DNA of 64,000 nt from the NCBI GenBank assembly GCA_000434475.1, contig FR879544.1, positions 3,053 to 67,052 on the forward strand, in the 5' to 3' direction. The notes beneath the pieces are model-generated. The model was not told the DNA's origin and ran no database searches. It was given only the letters and a program-made list of their open reading frames with translations. This document shows, piece after piece, positions 36,641-44,921 of this stretch. The stretch is from Dialister sp. CAG:486. GTDB lineage: Bacteria; Bacillota; Negativicutes; Veillonellales; Dialisteraceae. Made by a program: the position numbers and the translations under genes. Position 1 is the first letter of the stretch, and each line of letters opens with the position of its first letter.

Positions 36641-37042
36641 GTGTCTGTAGAATGGAAAAGATGTAGGATTTTAAATAATCCAAATGCAGTTAGCGATTTT
36701 ATGCAAAAATATCATTGCACGCTTTCTAAGGAGTTAGCAGACTGCATTACTGCCAATAACGGGGGAAGACCCTATCCGGACGTGGTATCTTTGAGTAATG
36801 GCGATGAATCCGATGTAAAGGCGCTATTATCGTTTAACGAGATCGATCGGGAAAATATCTATAAGGTTATAGGATTTTTCATTTCACAGTATCAAGGTAA
36901 TCTTATCCCGTTTGCGTCTGATTCAGCAGGGAATTACTACTGCGAAAAAGAAAGCAAGATTGTTCTTTGGACACAGGATGGTGAAGTAATTCCTGTTTCC
37001 GATAGTTTCGCAGATTTTCTAAGCTCATTACACGAAGTATAG
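36641..37042 (+). CDS. SUKH-type (SMI1/KNR4) immunity protein
   Basis: A 133-residue protein with the SUKH pattern: NGGRPYP after an N-terminal helix, the middle strand LIPFASDSAGNYYC, and VSDSFADFLSSL at the end. SUKH proteins neutralise nuclease toxins by binding them. GTG at 36641 has AGGAGG eight bases upstream; a TTG three bases earlier is also possible. It follows the toxin by three bases, the standard toxin-immunity order. Confidence 0.85.
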   Translation: MSVEWKRCRILNNPNAVSDFMQKYHCTLSKELADCITANNGGRPYPDVVSLSNGDESDVKALLSFNEIDRENIYKVIGFFISQYQGNLIPFASDSAGNYYCEKESKIVLWTQDGEVIPVSDSFADFLSSLHEV

Positions 37043-37045
37043 AAC

Positions 37046-37104
37046 ACAAAAAGGTTACCTCTGTCGATGCCCGGTATGGGTATCGACAGAGGTAACCTTT
37101 TTGT
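37046..37104. terminator. Strong bidirectional terminator closing the island
   Basis: A 21-base stem (AAAAAGGTTACCTCTGTCGAT and its complement) around a 13-base loop, T-rich on both strands. It isolates the island from the tRNA-Ser side. Confidence 0.9.
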
Positions 37105-37353
37105 ATCTTTTCTGTAAATACCGCCGAATTCCTTCGGGAGCGTACCTGATGGGCAAGGGTTGATGTACATTTGCGAGGGATACGAAGGCAGCGCTCGTGA
37201 ATGATGCACAGTTCGGCGGATTTCCGGTAACGCACCTGCTGCCTTATTCACAGGCTGCGGATATGGTGCGCCTGCCGGAGGATATCGTCTGTAGGAGCAG
37301 AAGAGGTGTGGCGATGGGGCGTATGCAGGGAAAACACCGGAGGGGAGATCCTT
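37105..37353. other. Unassigned segment between island and tRNA-Ser
   Basis: GC content returns to chromosomal level. CCGCCGAA near 37121 and TTCGGCGG near 37211 are complementary, which may mark another imperfect palindrome. I can support no gene here. It could contain the scar of an integration event. Confidence 0.4.
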
Positions 37354-37401
37354 CCAAGCAAAAAGCTCTTTGCCGAAAAAGGCAAAGAGCTTTTTGCTTG
37401 G
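37354..37401. terminator. Terminator of tRNA-Ser
   Basis: GCAAAAAGCTCTTTGCC and GGCAAAGAGCTTTTTGC pair around GAAAAA, directly after the tRNA 3' end on the minus strand. Confidence 0.9.
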
Positions 37402-37487
37402 CGGAGCAGGTGGGATTCGAACCCACGGGCCTCGAAAGGCTAACGGATTTCGAGTCCGCCTCGTTATGACCACTTCGATACTGCTCC
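37399..37487 (-). tRNA. tRNA-Ser (anticodon CGA)
   Basis: The acceptor stem GGAGCAG pairs with CTGCTCC. The anticodon loop ACTCGAAAT contains CGA. A long variable arm is present, as required for serine tRNA, and GTTCGAATCCC is the T arm. The discriminator G and an encoded CCA follow. The 89 bases include CCA. Confidence 0.95.
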
Positions 37488-37496
37488 ATGATGAAA

Positions 37497-37943
37497 TTAC
37501 TTCCGGCGATGGATAAAGAAATCGTCCATGAGTGTCTGACACTTCTCTTTCAGAATCCCGGAAGTGATGTCCAAGGTGTGATTTGCCATACCCTCTCCGA
37601 TGTGGAAGCACGAGTCAATACCGCCATAGAGGGGATTGGCTGCACCGTAGATCAGATGCGGGATGCGGGCGTTCATAATGGCGCCTGCGCACATTGGGCA
37701 TGGCTCTATGGTAACATAAAGCCGCGTGTCCGTCAAACGCCATTTGGAAAGAAAATGGGAGGCGGCGCGGATGACATTAACTTCTGCGTGGCTGGTGGGG
37801 TCGAAGGTGGCTTCGCAGCGGTTGTGGTCAGCAGCGAGAATGATGTCTTTATAGACGAGGACGGCACCGATGGGGATCTCTCCTTCGTGATAGGCTTTTT
37901 GTGCTTCGTCAAGTGCGATCTGCATGTATTCCGTGTCTGTCAT
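37497..37943 (-). CDS. tadA: tRNA-specific adenosine deaminase
   Basis: Converts adenosine 34 to inosine in tRNA-Arg(ACG). Zinc and proton-transfer residues are in SHAEVNVI (HAE) and EPCPMCAGAI (PCxxC). The 148-residue length is exact. AAAGGAG lies seven bases before the start on the minus strand. It lies directly upstream of tRNA-Ser on the same strand, nine bases from the tRNA 5' end, so they may be cotranscribed. Confidence 0.95.
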   Translation of the reverse strand: MTDTEYMQIALDEAQKAYHEGEIPIGAVLVYKDIILAADHNRCEATFDPTSHAEVNVIRAASHFLSKWRLTDTRLYVTIEPCPMCAGAIMNARIPHLIYGAANPLYGGIDSCFHIGEGMANHTLDITSGILKEKCQTLMDDFFIHRRK

Positions 37944-38019
37944 GGGGGCTCCTTTAGTGGGATAAGCGGATTCAAAAGGTTCAGCGGGCTAAGCAGAGAT
38001 TCATGCCTGCTGCTTTTAT

Positions 38020-38178
38020 GGAAACACTGATTCAATCATTGTCAGATTTCATTCTTGGATTTTTATACAGAGCGAGGAATCATCTGACGCGAATAGCAAG
38101 CTATTTAAGGAAGATGACGACGAAGCCATGTATAAAAATCCATGTGAAATCCGACTCTGCAATTGAATCAGCGTTTCC
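38020..38178 (+). repeat. Family A palindromic repeat, copy A4
   Basis: Full 159-bp copy. Relative to A1 the central stem differs on both arms in matching ways (CATCT on the left with AGATG on the right, in place of AACCT with AGGTT), so base pairing is kept. Confidence 0.9.
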
Positions 38179-38432
38179 TTATATTTTATCATACTTGGCT
38201 TTCCCTGTTGTCGGTCAGATGCTAAGAGGCTTATAGTGTGGGATAAAAATGACTGCTTTTTCGCACTGCACCATGCCGGTTGAAGCTGCTCAGACCGCAG
38301 AGCTTAGAGAACTGGTCAAGTCCTCCTGCCGTCTCAACAAAATTCCCATTTCCATCTTTCCTATCACTCTTGGATTGTGCTAAAATAAAGTGAAAATACC
38401 TTGAAGGTATAATGACAGAACGGAGGAGAAGA

Positions 38433-40109
38433 ATGGAAGAAGAAAGAAAAGCTGCGAATTTTATCGAAGCAGAAATCAATAAAGATATTGCAAATCATGT
38501 CTATGCGAATGATCGGGTGCTGACGCGTTTTCCGCCGGAACCGAATGGATACCTTCACATCGGGCATGTGAAGAGCATCTGTCTCAATTTTGGCATTGGA
38601 CAGAAGTATCATGGGGAGACGAATGTCCGCTTCGATGATACGAACCCGGCAAAGGAAGAGGTCGAGTATGTGAATTCTATTCTGGAGGATGTGAAGTGGC
38701 TCGGCTTCCATTGGAAGGAACCGGTCCATTATGCATCTGACTATTTTCCGCAGCTGTATGAATTCGCCTGCAAGCTGATCCGCATGGGTCTTGCGTATGT
38801 CGATGACCAGACGAGTGAGGAAATCCATGATACCCGTGGCGATCTGAAGCATCCGGGCAAGGAAAGTCCGTATAGAAACAGAAGCGTCGAAGAGAACCTG
38901 AAGCTTTTCCAGGAAATGAAGGAAGGCAAGTACAAGGATGGGGAAAAGGTGCTTCGCGCCAAGATCGATATGGCTTCGCCGAATATGGTCATGCGAGATC
39001 CGGTCATTTATCGTGTGTTGCATGCCACCCATCATAGAACGGGGGATACCTGGTGCATTTATCCGCTCTATGACTTTGCACATCCGCTCTCTGATGCCAT
39101 CGAAGGGATCACACACTCCATCTGTACGCTGGAGTTTGAAGAACGCCGTCCGCTTTACAACTGGTGCCTGCAGGCATTCGAAGGGCCGGAAAAGCCGCGC
39201 CAGATCGAATTTGCCCGTCTCAACGTGACGACGATGATCACGAGCAAGAGAAAGCTCCGCAAGATGGTAGAAGCCGGCCTCGTTTCCGGATGGGATGATC
39301 CGCGTATGCCGACCATCAGCGGGATCCGCCGCCGAGGCTACACGCCGGAGTCGCTGCGTCATTTCTGTGAGCTGGTGGGGGTCGCCAAAGCAGATAATCT
39401 TGTCGATATCGCACAGCTGGAATACTGCATTCGTGAAGACCTGAAGGCGAAAGCTCCGCGCCTCATGGTGGTCGTCGATCCGGTGAAGGTCGTCCTCACC
39501 AACTATCCGGAAGGACAGATCGAAGAGATGACGATGGAGAACAATCCGGAGGATGCTTCAGCCGGAGAACGTCAGGTACCGTTTGGCAGAACTCTCTATA
39601 TCGAGCGGGAAGACTTTATGGAAACACCGGTGAAGAAATTCTTCCGTATGACACCAGGCAAGGAAGTCCGCCTGAAGGGGGCTTATATCGTGAAGTGTGA
39701 GGATGTCGTCAAGGATGCCCATGGCGATATCGAGGAGATCCACTGCACGGTCGACTTTGACACAAGAAGCGGTACGCCGGGAGCGGATCGCAAGGTGAAG
39801 GGGACGCTCCACTGGGTAGCTGCTGATACAGCGGTCGATGTGGAATCTCGCCTCTATGACTACCTGATCCCGCCGGATGATACGGATGATGGCCGCGATT
39901 TCATGGAGAAGGTGAATACCCACTCGCTGGAAATCAAGCACAGCAAGGCAGAACCGGAAATCAAAAAGTACAAGGTCGGAGATCGCTTCCAGTTCCTCCG
40001 AAAAGGCTACTTCATCATCGACAAGGACAGCAGCGAGGATCATCTGGTCTGCAACCGCATCGTAGGTCTGCGTGATACTTGGGCAAAGCTCGCTAAGAAG
40101 AACGGCTGA
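38433..40109 (+). CDS. glnS: Glutaminyl-tRNA synthetase
   Basis: Class I enzyme that charges tRNA-Gln directly. FPPEPNGYLHIGH near residues 31-43 has the HIGH motif; the KMSKS equivalent lies in MITSKRKLRKMV. The C-terminal beta-barrel anticodon domains span roughly 330-558. ATG at 38433 has GGAGGAGAAG upstream; an earlier ATG is weaker. Length is 558 residues. Many Firmicutes lack GlnS and use amidotransferase, so its presence fits a lineage that acquired it. Confidence 0.96.
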   Translation: MEEERKAANFIEAEINKDIANHVYANDRVLTRFPPEPNGYLHIGHVKSICLNFGIGQKYHGETNVRFDDTNPAKEEVEYVNSILEDVKWLGFHWKEPVHYASDYFPQLYEFACKLIRMGLAYVDDQTSEEIHDTRGDLKHPGKESPYRNRSVEENLKLFQEMKEGKYKDGEKVLRAKIDMASPNMVMRDPVIYRVLHATHHRTGDTWCIYPLYDFAHPLSDAIEGITHSICTLEFEERRPLYNWCLQAFEGPEKPRQIEFARLNVTTMITSKRKLRKMVEAGLVSGWDDPRMPTISGIRRRGYTPESLRHFCELVGVAKADNLVDIAQLEYCIREDLKAKAPRLMVVVDPVKVVLTNYPEGQIEEMTMENNPEDASAGERQVPFGRTLYIEREDFMETPVKKFFRMTPGKEVRLKGAYIVKCEDVVKDAHGDIEEIHCTVDFDTRSGTPGADRKVKGTLHWVAADTAVDVESRLYDYLIPPDDTDDGRDFMEKVNTHSLEIKHSKAEPEIKKYKVGDRFQFLRKGYFIIDKDSSEDHLVCNRIVGLRDTWAKLAKKNG

Positions 40110-40110
40110 T

Positions 40111-40797
40111 ATGAAGATGTGGAAACGCTTTTGCGCCGGACTTCTCGTGGCTGCCCTGCTGCCGATCTCCTCTCTGGCAGCGGAGACGTTGGATCTCAAA
40201 GGCATCGGGCGGATGACGGTGCCAAAGAATGTGACCTTTGAAAAAGGGGCGCAGGAGGCACTGCCCTTCCTGTCTGCCGGTGGGACAGAGCGATTCTTTT
40301 TGCGGCGCGGGATGACAGGCAGTGTATATTACACGATGACCTATGCGGATCCTCCGGATTTCAGCTATGGCTGGGCGATGTCGCATAAGCTCGGTGTGTC
40401 TTATCTTCTCGGCATCGGAGCGGTGAATCATAAGGATGATCCGGCGGAAGCACAGCTGGATCTCATTGCGGCCGATCTCAATGAAAGGCTGATAGAGTCC
40501 GGAGCATCTTTTGATGGCGAAGCACCTCTGGTAAAAAGTAAGGATAAGAAGCATCTTCGCTATGAGGGCTCTGTCGTCATCACGACGAAGGAAAAAGATG
40601 TCACATACCATGAGGCGTATCAGATCGTCCTTGCCTGTGATGGCTATTTCACAACGCTCGGTATCATCAATACAGATGCGGATCAGAAAGATCTTACCGC
40701 GGCGGTAAAGACAATGGTGCGGAAGAGAAAACTCCCTGAAAAGGTGAAGCTGCTCGATCTGGCAAAACGAGGGACATCCCTGACAGAGTGGGAGTGA
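40111..40797 (+). CDS. Exported protein of unknown function
   Basis: Signal peptide at residues 1-23 (KRFCAGLLVAALLPISSLAA with an A-x-A-like site). The mature 205 residues contain no motif I recognise; there is no lipobox and no further membrane helix. It starts one base after the glnS stop, so it is cotranscribed, but glnS gives no clue to its function. The length is 228 residues. Confidence 0.75.
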   Translation: MKMWKRFCAGLLVAALLPISSLAAETLDLKGIGRMTVPKNVTFEKGAQEALPFLSAGGTERFFLRRGMTGSVYYTMTYADPPDFSYGWAMSHKLGVSYLLGIGAVNHKDDPAEAQLDLIAADLNERLIESGASFDGEAPLVKSKDKKHLRYEGSVVITTKEKDVTYHEAYQIVLACDGYFTTLGIINTDADQKDLTAAVKTMVRKRKLPEKVKLLDLAKRGTSLTEWE

Positions 40798-40843
40798 ATG
40801 GAAGCATTGATTCTCCGGAGCGTCCCTGCCGCCAACATCACCA

Positions 40844-40872
40844 TTGACAAGGTGACTTCAAACATTTAATAT
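40844..40872 (+). promoter_or_regulatory. Promoter of the first flavodoxin
   Basis: TTGACA at 40844-40849 and TAATAT at 40867-40872 with a 17-base spacer. Confidence 0.75.
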
Positions 40873-40959
40873 GTAAGTGTAGTAAATTCAGGGAAACATG
40901 GATGTCATTGCGGCATCAGTTTTCTCAGATGTACTGGTATGTAATAGGAGGAATTCCAA

Positions 40960-41388
40960 ATGGCAAAAGTAGCAATCGTATACTGGTCCGGTTCCGGCAA
41001 CACAGAAGCTATGGCTCAGGCTGTAGAAGAAGGTGCCAAGGCAGCTGGCGCAGAAACGACCCTTTCTTTCGTTTCTGACACCACGGCTTCTGATGTAGCA
41101 GCTTTCGATCACATCATCCTTGGTTGCCCGGCTATGGGTAATGAAGAACTGGAAGAATATGAATTCGAACCATTCTTCGCAGAACTGCTTCCACAGCTGA
41201 AAGGTAAAGTTGTCGGCATTTTCGGCTCCTACGCTTGGAATCAGGGCGACTGGATCGAAACCTGGAAACAGCGTTTTACCGATGAAGGCATCGAACTCAC
41301 TGCTGAACCGGTCAAAGCTTACAGCTATCCGGACGACGATGCACTGGCAGCTTGCAAAGCTCTTGGCGAAACCGTTGCTAAAGCGTAA
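40960..41388 (+). CDS. Flavodoxin, short-chain
   Basis: FMN electron carrier. The FMN phosphate loop is YWSGSGNTEAMA near residues 7-18. Other contacts are in LGCPAMGNEELEE and IFGSYAWNQGDW near 88-100. Length of 142 residues fits short-chain flavodoxins. AGGAGG is upstream and the gene has its own promoter and terminator. Codon use suggests high expression. Likely partner: reductases and dehydrogenases of anaerobic metabolism. Confidence 0.94.
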   Translation: MAKVAIVYWSGSGNTEAMAQAVEEGAKAAGAETTLSFVSDTTASDVAAFDHIILGCPAMGNEELEEYEFEPFFAELLPQLKGKVVGIFGSYAWNQGDWIETWKQRFTDEGIELTAEPVKAYSYPDDDALAACKALGETVAKA

Positions 41389-41398
41389 TGACTATATA

Positions 41399-41431
41399 AA
41401 AAAGGGCGTTCCGAGGAGCGCTCTTTTTTTG
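41399..41431 (+). terminator. Terminator after the first flavodoxin
   Basis: GGGCGTTCC pairs with GGAGCGCTC, some wobble pairs, followed by T7. Confidence 0.8.
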
Positions 41432-41493
41432 TAGAAGAAGGGAAATGAGAGATTTTTGCGAATGGCGACAGGCTCTCCCTTCCCATTTCTATT

Positions 41494-41508
41494 TGGATCA
41501 GCGTTTCC
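41494..41508 (+). repeat. Fragment of family A (one end only)
   Basis: GGATCAGCGTTTCC matches just the right inverted end of family A, without the rest. It sits between the two flavodoxin genes. Confidence 0.5.
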
Positions 41509-41578
41509 TTACATTTTCGCATAATCTCATGAGACGTGGGGATGATGGATGCAGTCATTCCCCGGTGAGGAGGTCAAG

Positions 41579-42019
41579 ATGGGACAGAAAGTAGCGATCA
41601 TTTTTTATTCTGCGACAGGGAATACGGAAGCTATGGCAGAGGCTGTCGCAGTCGGCGCTAAAAAGGCAGGAGCTGATGTGCTGCTGGCGCCGGTATCTGA
41701 TGTGGATCCGGTGGAGATCGGCAACACCTGCCATCGGATCATTTTGGGCTGTTCGGCCTGGGGAGTGGAGGTTATCGAAGAGGCACAGATGAAGCCTTTT
41801 TGTGATAAGCTGAAGCCCTACCTCAAGGGAAAGATCATGGGCATCTTCGGCTCGTGTGGCTGGAGCCGCGGCGCATGGCTGAATTCCTGGTACAATGAGC
41901 TGCACTTTGCTGGAGCCAGATTTCCGGCGCATCCGCTCCTTGCGTATGGCTACCCGGATGAGACAGCGCTCAAAAATTGCGAAGAGCTCGGAAAAGCAGT
42001 GGCAGAGGCGGAGGAATGA
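41579..42019 (+). CDS. Second flavodoxin
   Basis: A 146-residue protein homologous to the upstream flavodoxin with the same loop FYSATGNTEAMAEAV and IFGSCGWSRGAW. GGAGG lies six bases before ATG at 41579. The two copies have diverged widely, so they probably serve different partners or conditions. There is no clear promoter of its own in the 190-base gap. Confidence 0.92.
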   Translation: MGQKVAIIFYSATGNTEAMAEAVAVGAKKAGADVLLAPVSDVDPVEIGNTCHRIILGCSAWGVEVIEEAQMKPFCDKLKPYLKGKIMGIFGSCGWSRGAWLNSWYNELHFAGARFPAHPLLAYGYPDETALKNCEELGKAVAEAEE

Positions 42020-42149
42020 CTAGTGACTAGTGACTGGAGACTAGAGAACGTCAGACTCTCGTGTCGTCATTTCGAGCGATAGCGAGAAATCTTTCCCATT
42101 CGCGGTCAGGCGGGCGATGTTTGGACCTCCGAAACGGGAAAACTGCTAG
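42020..42149. repeat. Family B/C repeat pieces, copy B10
   Basis: GACTAGTGACTAGTGACTGG at 42017-42036 and a family C palindrome (GTCATTTCGAGCGATAGCGAG) near 42065-42085. It runs up to the miniature A5 element; after A5, GTTGAACTTTCTAAACC-type units continue to about 42250. Confidence 0.7.
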
Positions 42150-42184
42150 GGAAACACTGATTCTGCGATTTAATCAGTGTTTCC
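42150..42184 (+). repeat. Miniature family A element, copy A5 (35 bp)
   Basis: Only the two inverted ends remain (GGAAACACTGATT ... AATCAGTGTTTCC) joined by a few bases, an internal deletion of about 124 bp. It forms a small hairpin. Confidence 0.85.
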
Positions 42185-42304
42185 CTAGCCCCTGTCCTTC
42201 GGATACCCCCGTTGAACTTTCTAAACCTGTTGAAACTGTTCAACCTATTTCCACGCATAGAATCAAACAACCAACAAACAAAAGAATCGAAAGGACGATA
42301 ACCA

Positions 42305-43477
42305 ATGAATTGGGACAATAAATTTGCCAGCGATGTGAAAGCGGTACCATTTTCCGGTATCCGTAAATTTTTCGATCTGGCCAGCTCTATGAAAGATGTG
42401 ATCTCTCTGGGTGTCGGTGAGCCGGATTATGCGGCTCCTGATAAGGTCATCCACGCCTGCATTGACAGCCTGAAGAGAAAAGAAACGTCTTATACCTCGA
42501 ACTGGGGACTTCTTGAGCTCCGTGAAGAGATCGCCAAGCTTTTTGAAAAGCGCTATGGGCTGACCTATGATCCGAAGGATGAGATCATGGTGACCGTCGG
42601 TGTTTCAGAAGCCATCGGCCTTGTCATGACGACTTTCTTGAATCCGGGAGATGAAGTGCTGATCCCTGACCCTGCCTACCTGGCGTATCCGGCCTGCGTT
42701 TCTATCGCGCACGGCGTACCGGTCCTGGTACCGACCTATGCGAAGGATGAATTCCGCCTCACGGTAGAAGAACTCGAAAAGAAAGTCACGCCAAAGACGA
42801 AGGCCATCCTGATCGGATATCCGAATAATCCGACCGGAACGATCATGGACAGAGCGTCTCTGGAAAAGGTCGCTGCTTTTGCCAAAGCACATGATCTCAT
42901 CGTCATCGCGGATGAAATCTACTGCGATCTGACGTATGAAGGGCAGCATACCTGCTTCGCTTCGCTGCCTGACATGCAGGAACGCACGATTGTCTTGAAT
43001 GGTTTCTCCAAGTCTTATGCGATGACGGGCCTTCGTATCGGCTACGTTTGCGCTCCGCGGGAAGCACTCGAGGAGATCTACAAGGTACATCAGTATGAGA
43101 TCCTCTGCGCTTCCACGACCAGCCAGTATGGTGCGATCGAAGCACTCAGAAGCTGTGATGATGATGTAAAAGCTATGTTTGAGGAATATGCGGCCCGCCG
43201 TGAAATGATCTATCAGGGGCTGGTAGATATCGGTCTGACAGTCTTCAAACCGAAGGGCGCTTTCTATATTTTCCCGGATATCAGCTGTACAGGGATGGAT
43301 GAGGAAGAATTCTGCGACAGGCTTCTTACGGAAGAAAAAGTCGGTGTCGTACCCGGCACCTGCTTTGGACCGCAGGGGAAGAATCACATTCGCATTTCCT
43401 ACGCAGCCAGCCGCGAGAATATCGCCGAAGCACTCAAACGCATGGCCCGCTTTGTAAAGAAATATAAAAAGGCGTAA
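42305..43477 (+). CDS. PLP-dependent class I/II aminotransferase
   Basis: Fold-type I aminotransferase of 390 residues. YPNNPTGT and IVIADEIYCDLTYEG bind the cofactor, FSKSYAMTGLRIGY contains the Schiff-base lysine, and HIRISYAAS the carboxylate-binding arginine. The family includes aspartate, aromatic and N-acetyl-diaminopimelate aminotransferases (AspC/PatA-like), which cannot be told apart here. AAAGGACG is upstream. It stands alone, with repeats on each side. Confidence 0.9.
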   Translation: MNWDNKFASDVKAVPFSGIRKFFDLASSMKDVISLGVGEPDYAAPDKVIHACIDSLKRKETSYTSNWGLLELREEIAKLFEKRYGLTYDPKDEIMVTVGVSEAIGLVMTTFLNPGDEVLIPDPAYLAYPACVSIAHGVPVLVPTYAKDEFRLTVEELEKKVTPKTKAILIGYPNNPTGTIMDRASLEKVAAFAKAHDLIVIADEIYCDLTYEGQHTCFASLPDMQERTIVLNGFSKSYAMTGLRIGYVCAPREALEEIYKVHQYEILCASTTSQYGAIEALRSCDDDVKAMFEEYAARREMIYQGLVDIGLTVFKPKGAFYIFPDISCTGMDEEEFCDRLLTEEKVGVVPGTCFGPQGKNHIRISYAASRENIAEALKRMARFVKKYKKA

Positions 43478-43483
43478 ATATAG

Positions 43484-43642
43484 GGAAACGCTGATTCAAT
43501 CGCAGAGTCAGCTTCTACAAGAATTTTTATACATAGCTTCGTCATAGCCTTCCTTACATAGCTCGCTATTCGCGTCAGGTGATTCCTTGCTATGCACAAA
43601 AATTCAAGAGTACAATCTGACAACGATTGAATCGGTGTTTCC
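43484..43642 (-). repeat. Family A palindromic repeat, copy A6
   Basis: Full 159-bp copy in reverse orientation, starting seven bases after the aminotransferase stop and ending just before a terminator. Confidence 0.9.
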
Positions 43643-43650
43643 TTACTTTG

Positions 43651-43686
43651 AAAAGAGGGTCTTCCACGTCGTGGAGGCTCTCTTTT
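43651..43686 (+). terminator. Terminator downstream of the aminotransferase
   Basis: AAAAGAG ... CTCCAC-type stem around ACGTCGT, followed by CTCTTTT. Since it lies after copy A6, A6 would be in the 3' untranslated region. Confidence 0.75.
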
Positions 43687-43788
43687 GCTTGACAGATGAG
43701 AGGCGGGGCTAGCATAATATGATTGTTGGCAGTTTCAGCCATGAATGACCGGTCATGGATCATGGCTTTTCGATAAAAGGAGATAATG

Positions 43789-44871
43789 ATGAAGCTACGC
43801 ATATATCTACTGACACTCCTGCTCGGAGTTCTCGGCTTTGCAGGATGCGAAGCAGCAGAGCAGAACATGCGTGAAACGGCTCTTCCTGCATCGGCCGAGG
43901 CTCCGGCGGAGAAGACCATAGCGGAGTCTCATGGGAAAGCAGCGAAGGAGGAGACAGCCGAGACCCCGCTTCTTCCGATCGATGCCTCTCCGCTTGCCAG
44001 TGATGATTTTATACTGCATGGTATGGCCTTGGGAGATCGCGTGGATTCTCTGATCCGGAATATGGGCGTGCCGGATGCCATCTCGCGCGGTAGTGTAAGT
44101 GATACCTATACATGGAAGGGCTTCACTGCGCGGGTGAACCATGCTGTTACGGAAGAGAGCGCATGGAAGGTCATGGGGGAAAAGGCACCTCCCACAGGCC
44201 TTACCGAGTATCGCAGCGAGAGAAAGGATCTGGGAACGCTGCGCGGCATTCACGCCGGAAGCTCACGTGAAGCTGTCCTGCGTGCCTATGGTCGCCCTCT
44301 TCGCCTTCTTTGGGATGGGGAAAAGAGGAATTTCCTTCTGACTTATGAAGCCGGGGATCAAGAAATTTCTTTCACCATTCATAAGAACGTGGTAAAATCA
44401 TTGCATGTGTCTTACTTGTCTGAAAAGAAAAAGAAGAAGACAGAAACGCAAGAAAGACATGATTTTTTGCCGAAAGGGGACTTCTCTTTGGCGGGCCTTT
44501 CCTTGGGACAGCGCTTCAAAGACTACTCTTTTATGGAGTGGGAACGGAAGATGATGAATCCCGGAGAGGAAATCTGGTACTATGAGGGCTATGGCGTCCG
44601 CATGACCAAGAAGGAACACTGGATCATGGCGTTCTTCCTGACAGATGATCGGATGCTGACTCCTCGAGGCCTTGCCATGGGCGATGATCAGTCGACCGCG
44701 GAAATGCTCTATGGCGCGCCGCAAAAGCTGGAGATGGATACTTCTACAGGCAGCCCGCGCACAGCCTATGTGTACTTCTCCCAAGGGCAGAAGGAGGTAC
44801 TCATCCTCTATTTCAAGAATAAAAAAGTGGATGGCATCGTGTGCGCCGGGAATCCACAGCGGAGAAAGTGA
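43789..44871 (+). CDS. Lipoprotein with three repeated BamE/SmpA-like modules
   Basis: Signal peptide with lipobox GFAGC ending near residue 20, so a lipoprotein processed by Lgt. Three similar modules follow (LGDRVDSLIRNMGVPD, AGSSREAVLRAYGRP and MGDDQSTAEMLYGAP), each with a helix then a Gly-x-Pro turn, the pattern of small BamE/SmpA-type domains. The middle linker is basic (EKKKKKTETQE). The second ATG of the pair is chosen for better ribosome-site spacing. Function unknown. Confidence 0.75.
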   Translation: MKLRIYLLTLLLGVLGFAGCEAAEQNMRETALPASAEAPAEKTIAESHGKAAKEETAETPLLPIDASPLASDDFILHGMALGDRVDSLIRNMGVPDAISRGSVSDTYTWKGFTARVNHAVTEESAWKVMGEKAPPTGLTEYRSERKDLGTLRGIHAGSSREAVLRAYGRPLRLLWDGEKRNFLLTYEAGDQEISFTIHKNVVKSLHVSYLSEKKKKKTETQERHDFLPKGDFSLAGLSLGQRFKDYSFMEWERKMMNPGEEIWYYEGYGVRMTKKEHWIMAFFLTDDRMLTPRGLAMGDDQSTAEMLYGAPQKLEMDTSTGSPRTAYVYFSQGQKEVLILYFKNKKVDGIVCAGNPQRRK

Positions 44872-44921
44872 CCTGTCCCCAGGCACTCATTTTTAGTAGT
44901 CAAGCAATCTGAGGTGTTATC

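Noticed and set aside
37197-37469. 90-codon plus-strand frame overlapping tRNA-Ser
   Set aside because: It runs through the tRNA and its terminator, so it cannot be a functional gene.
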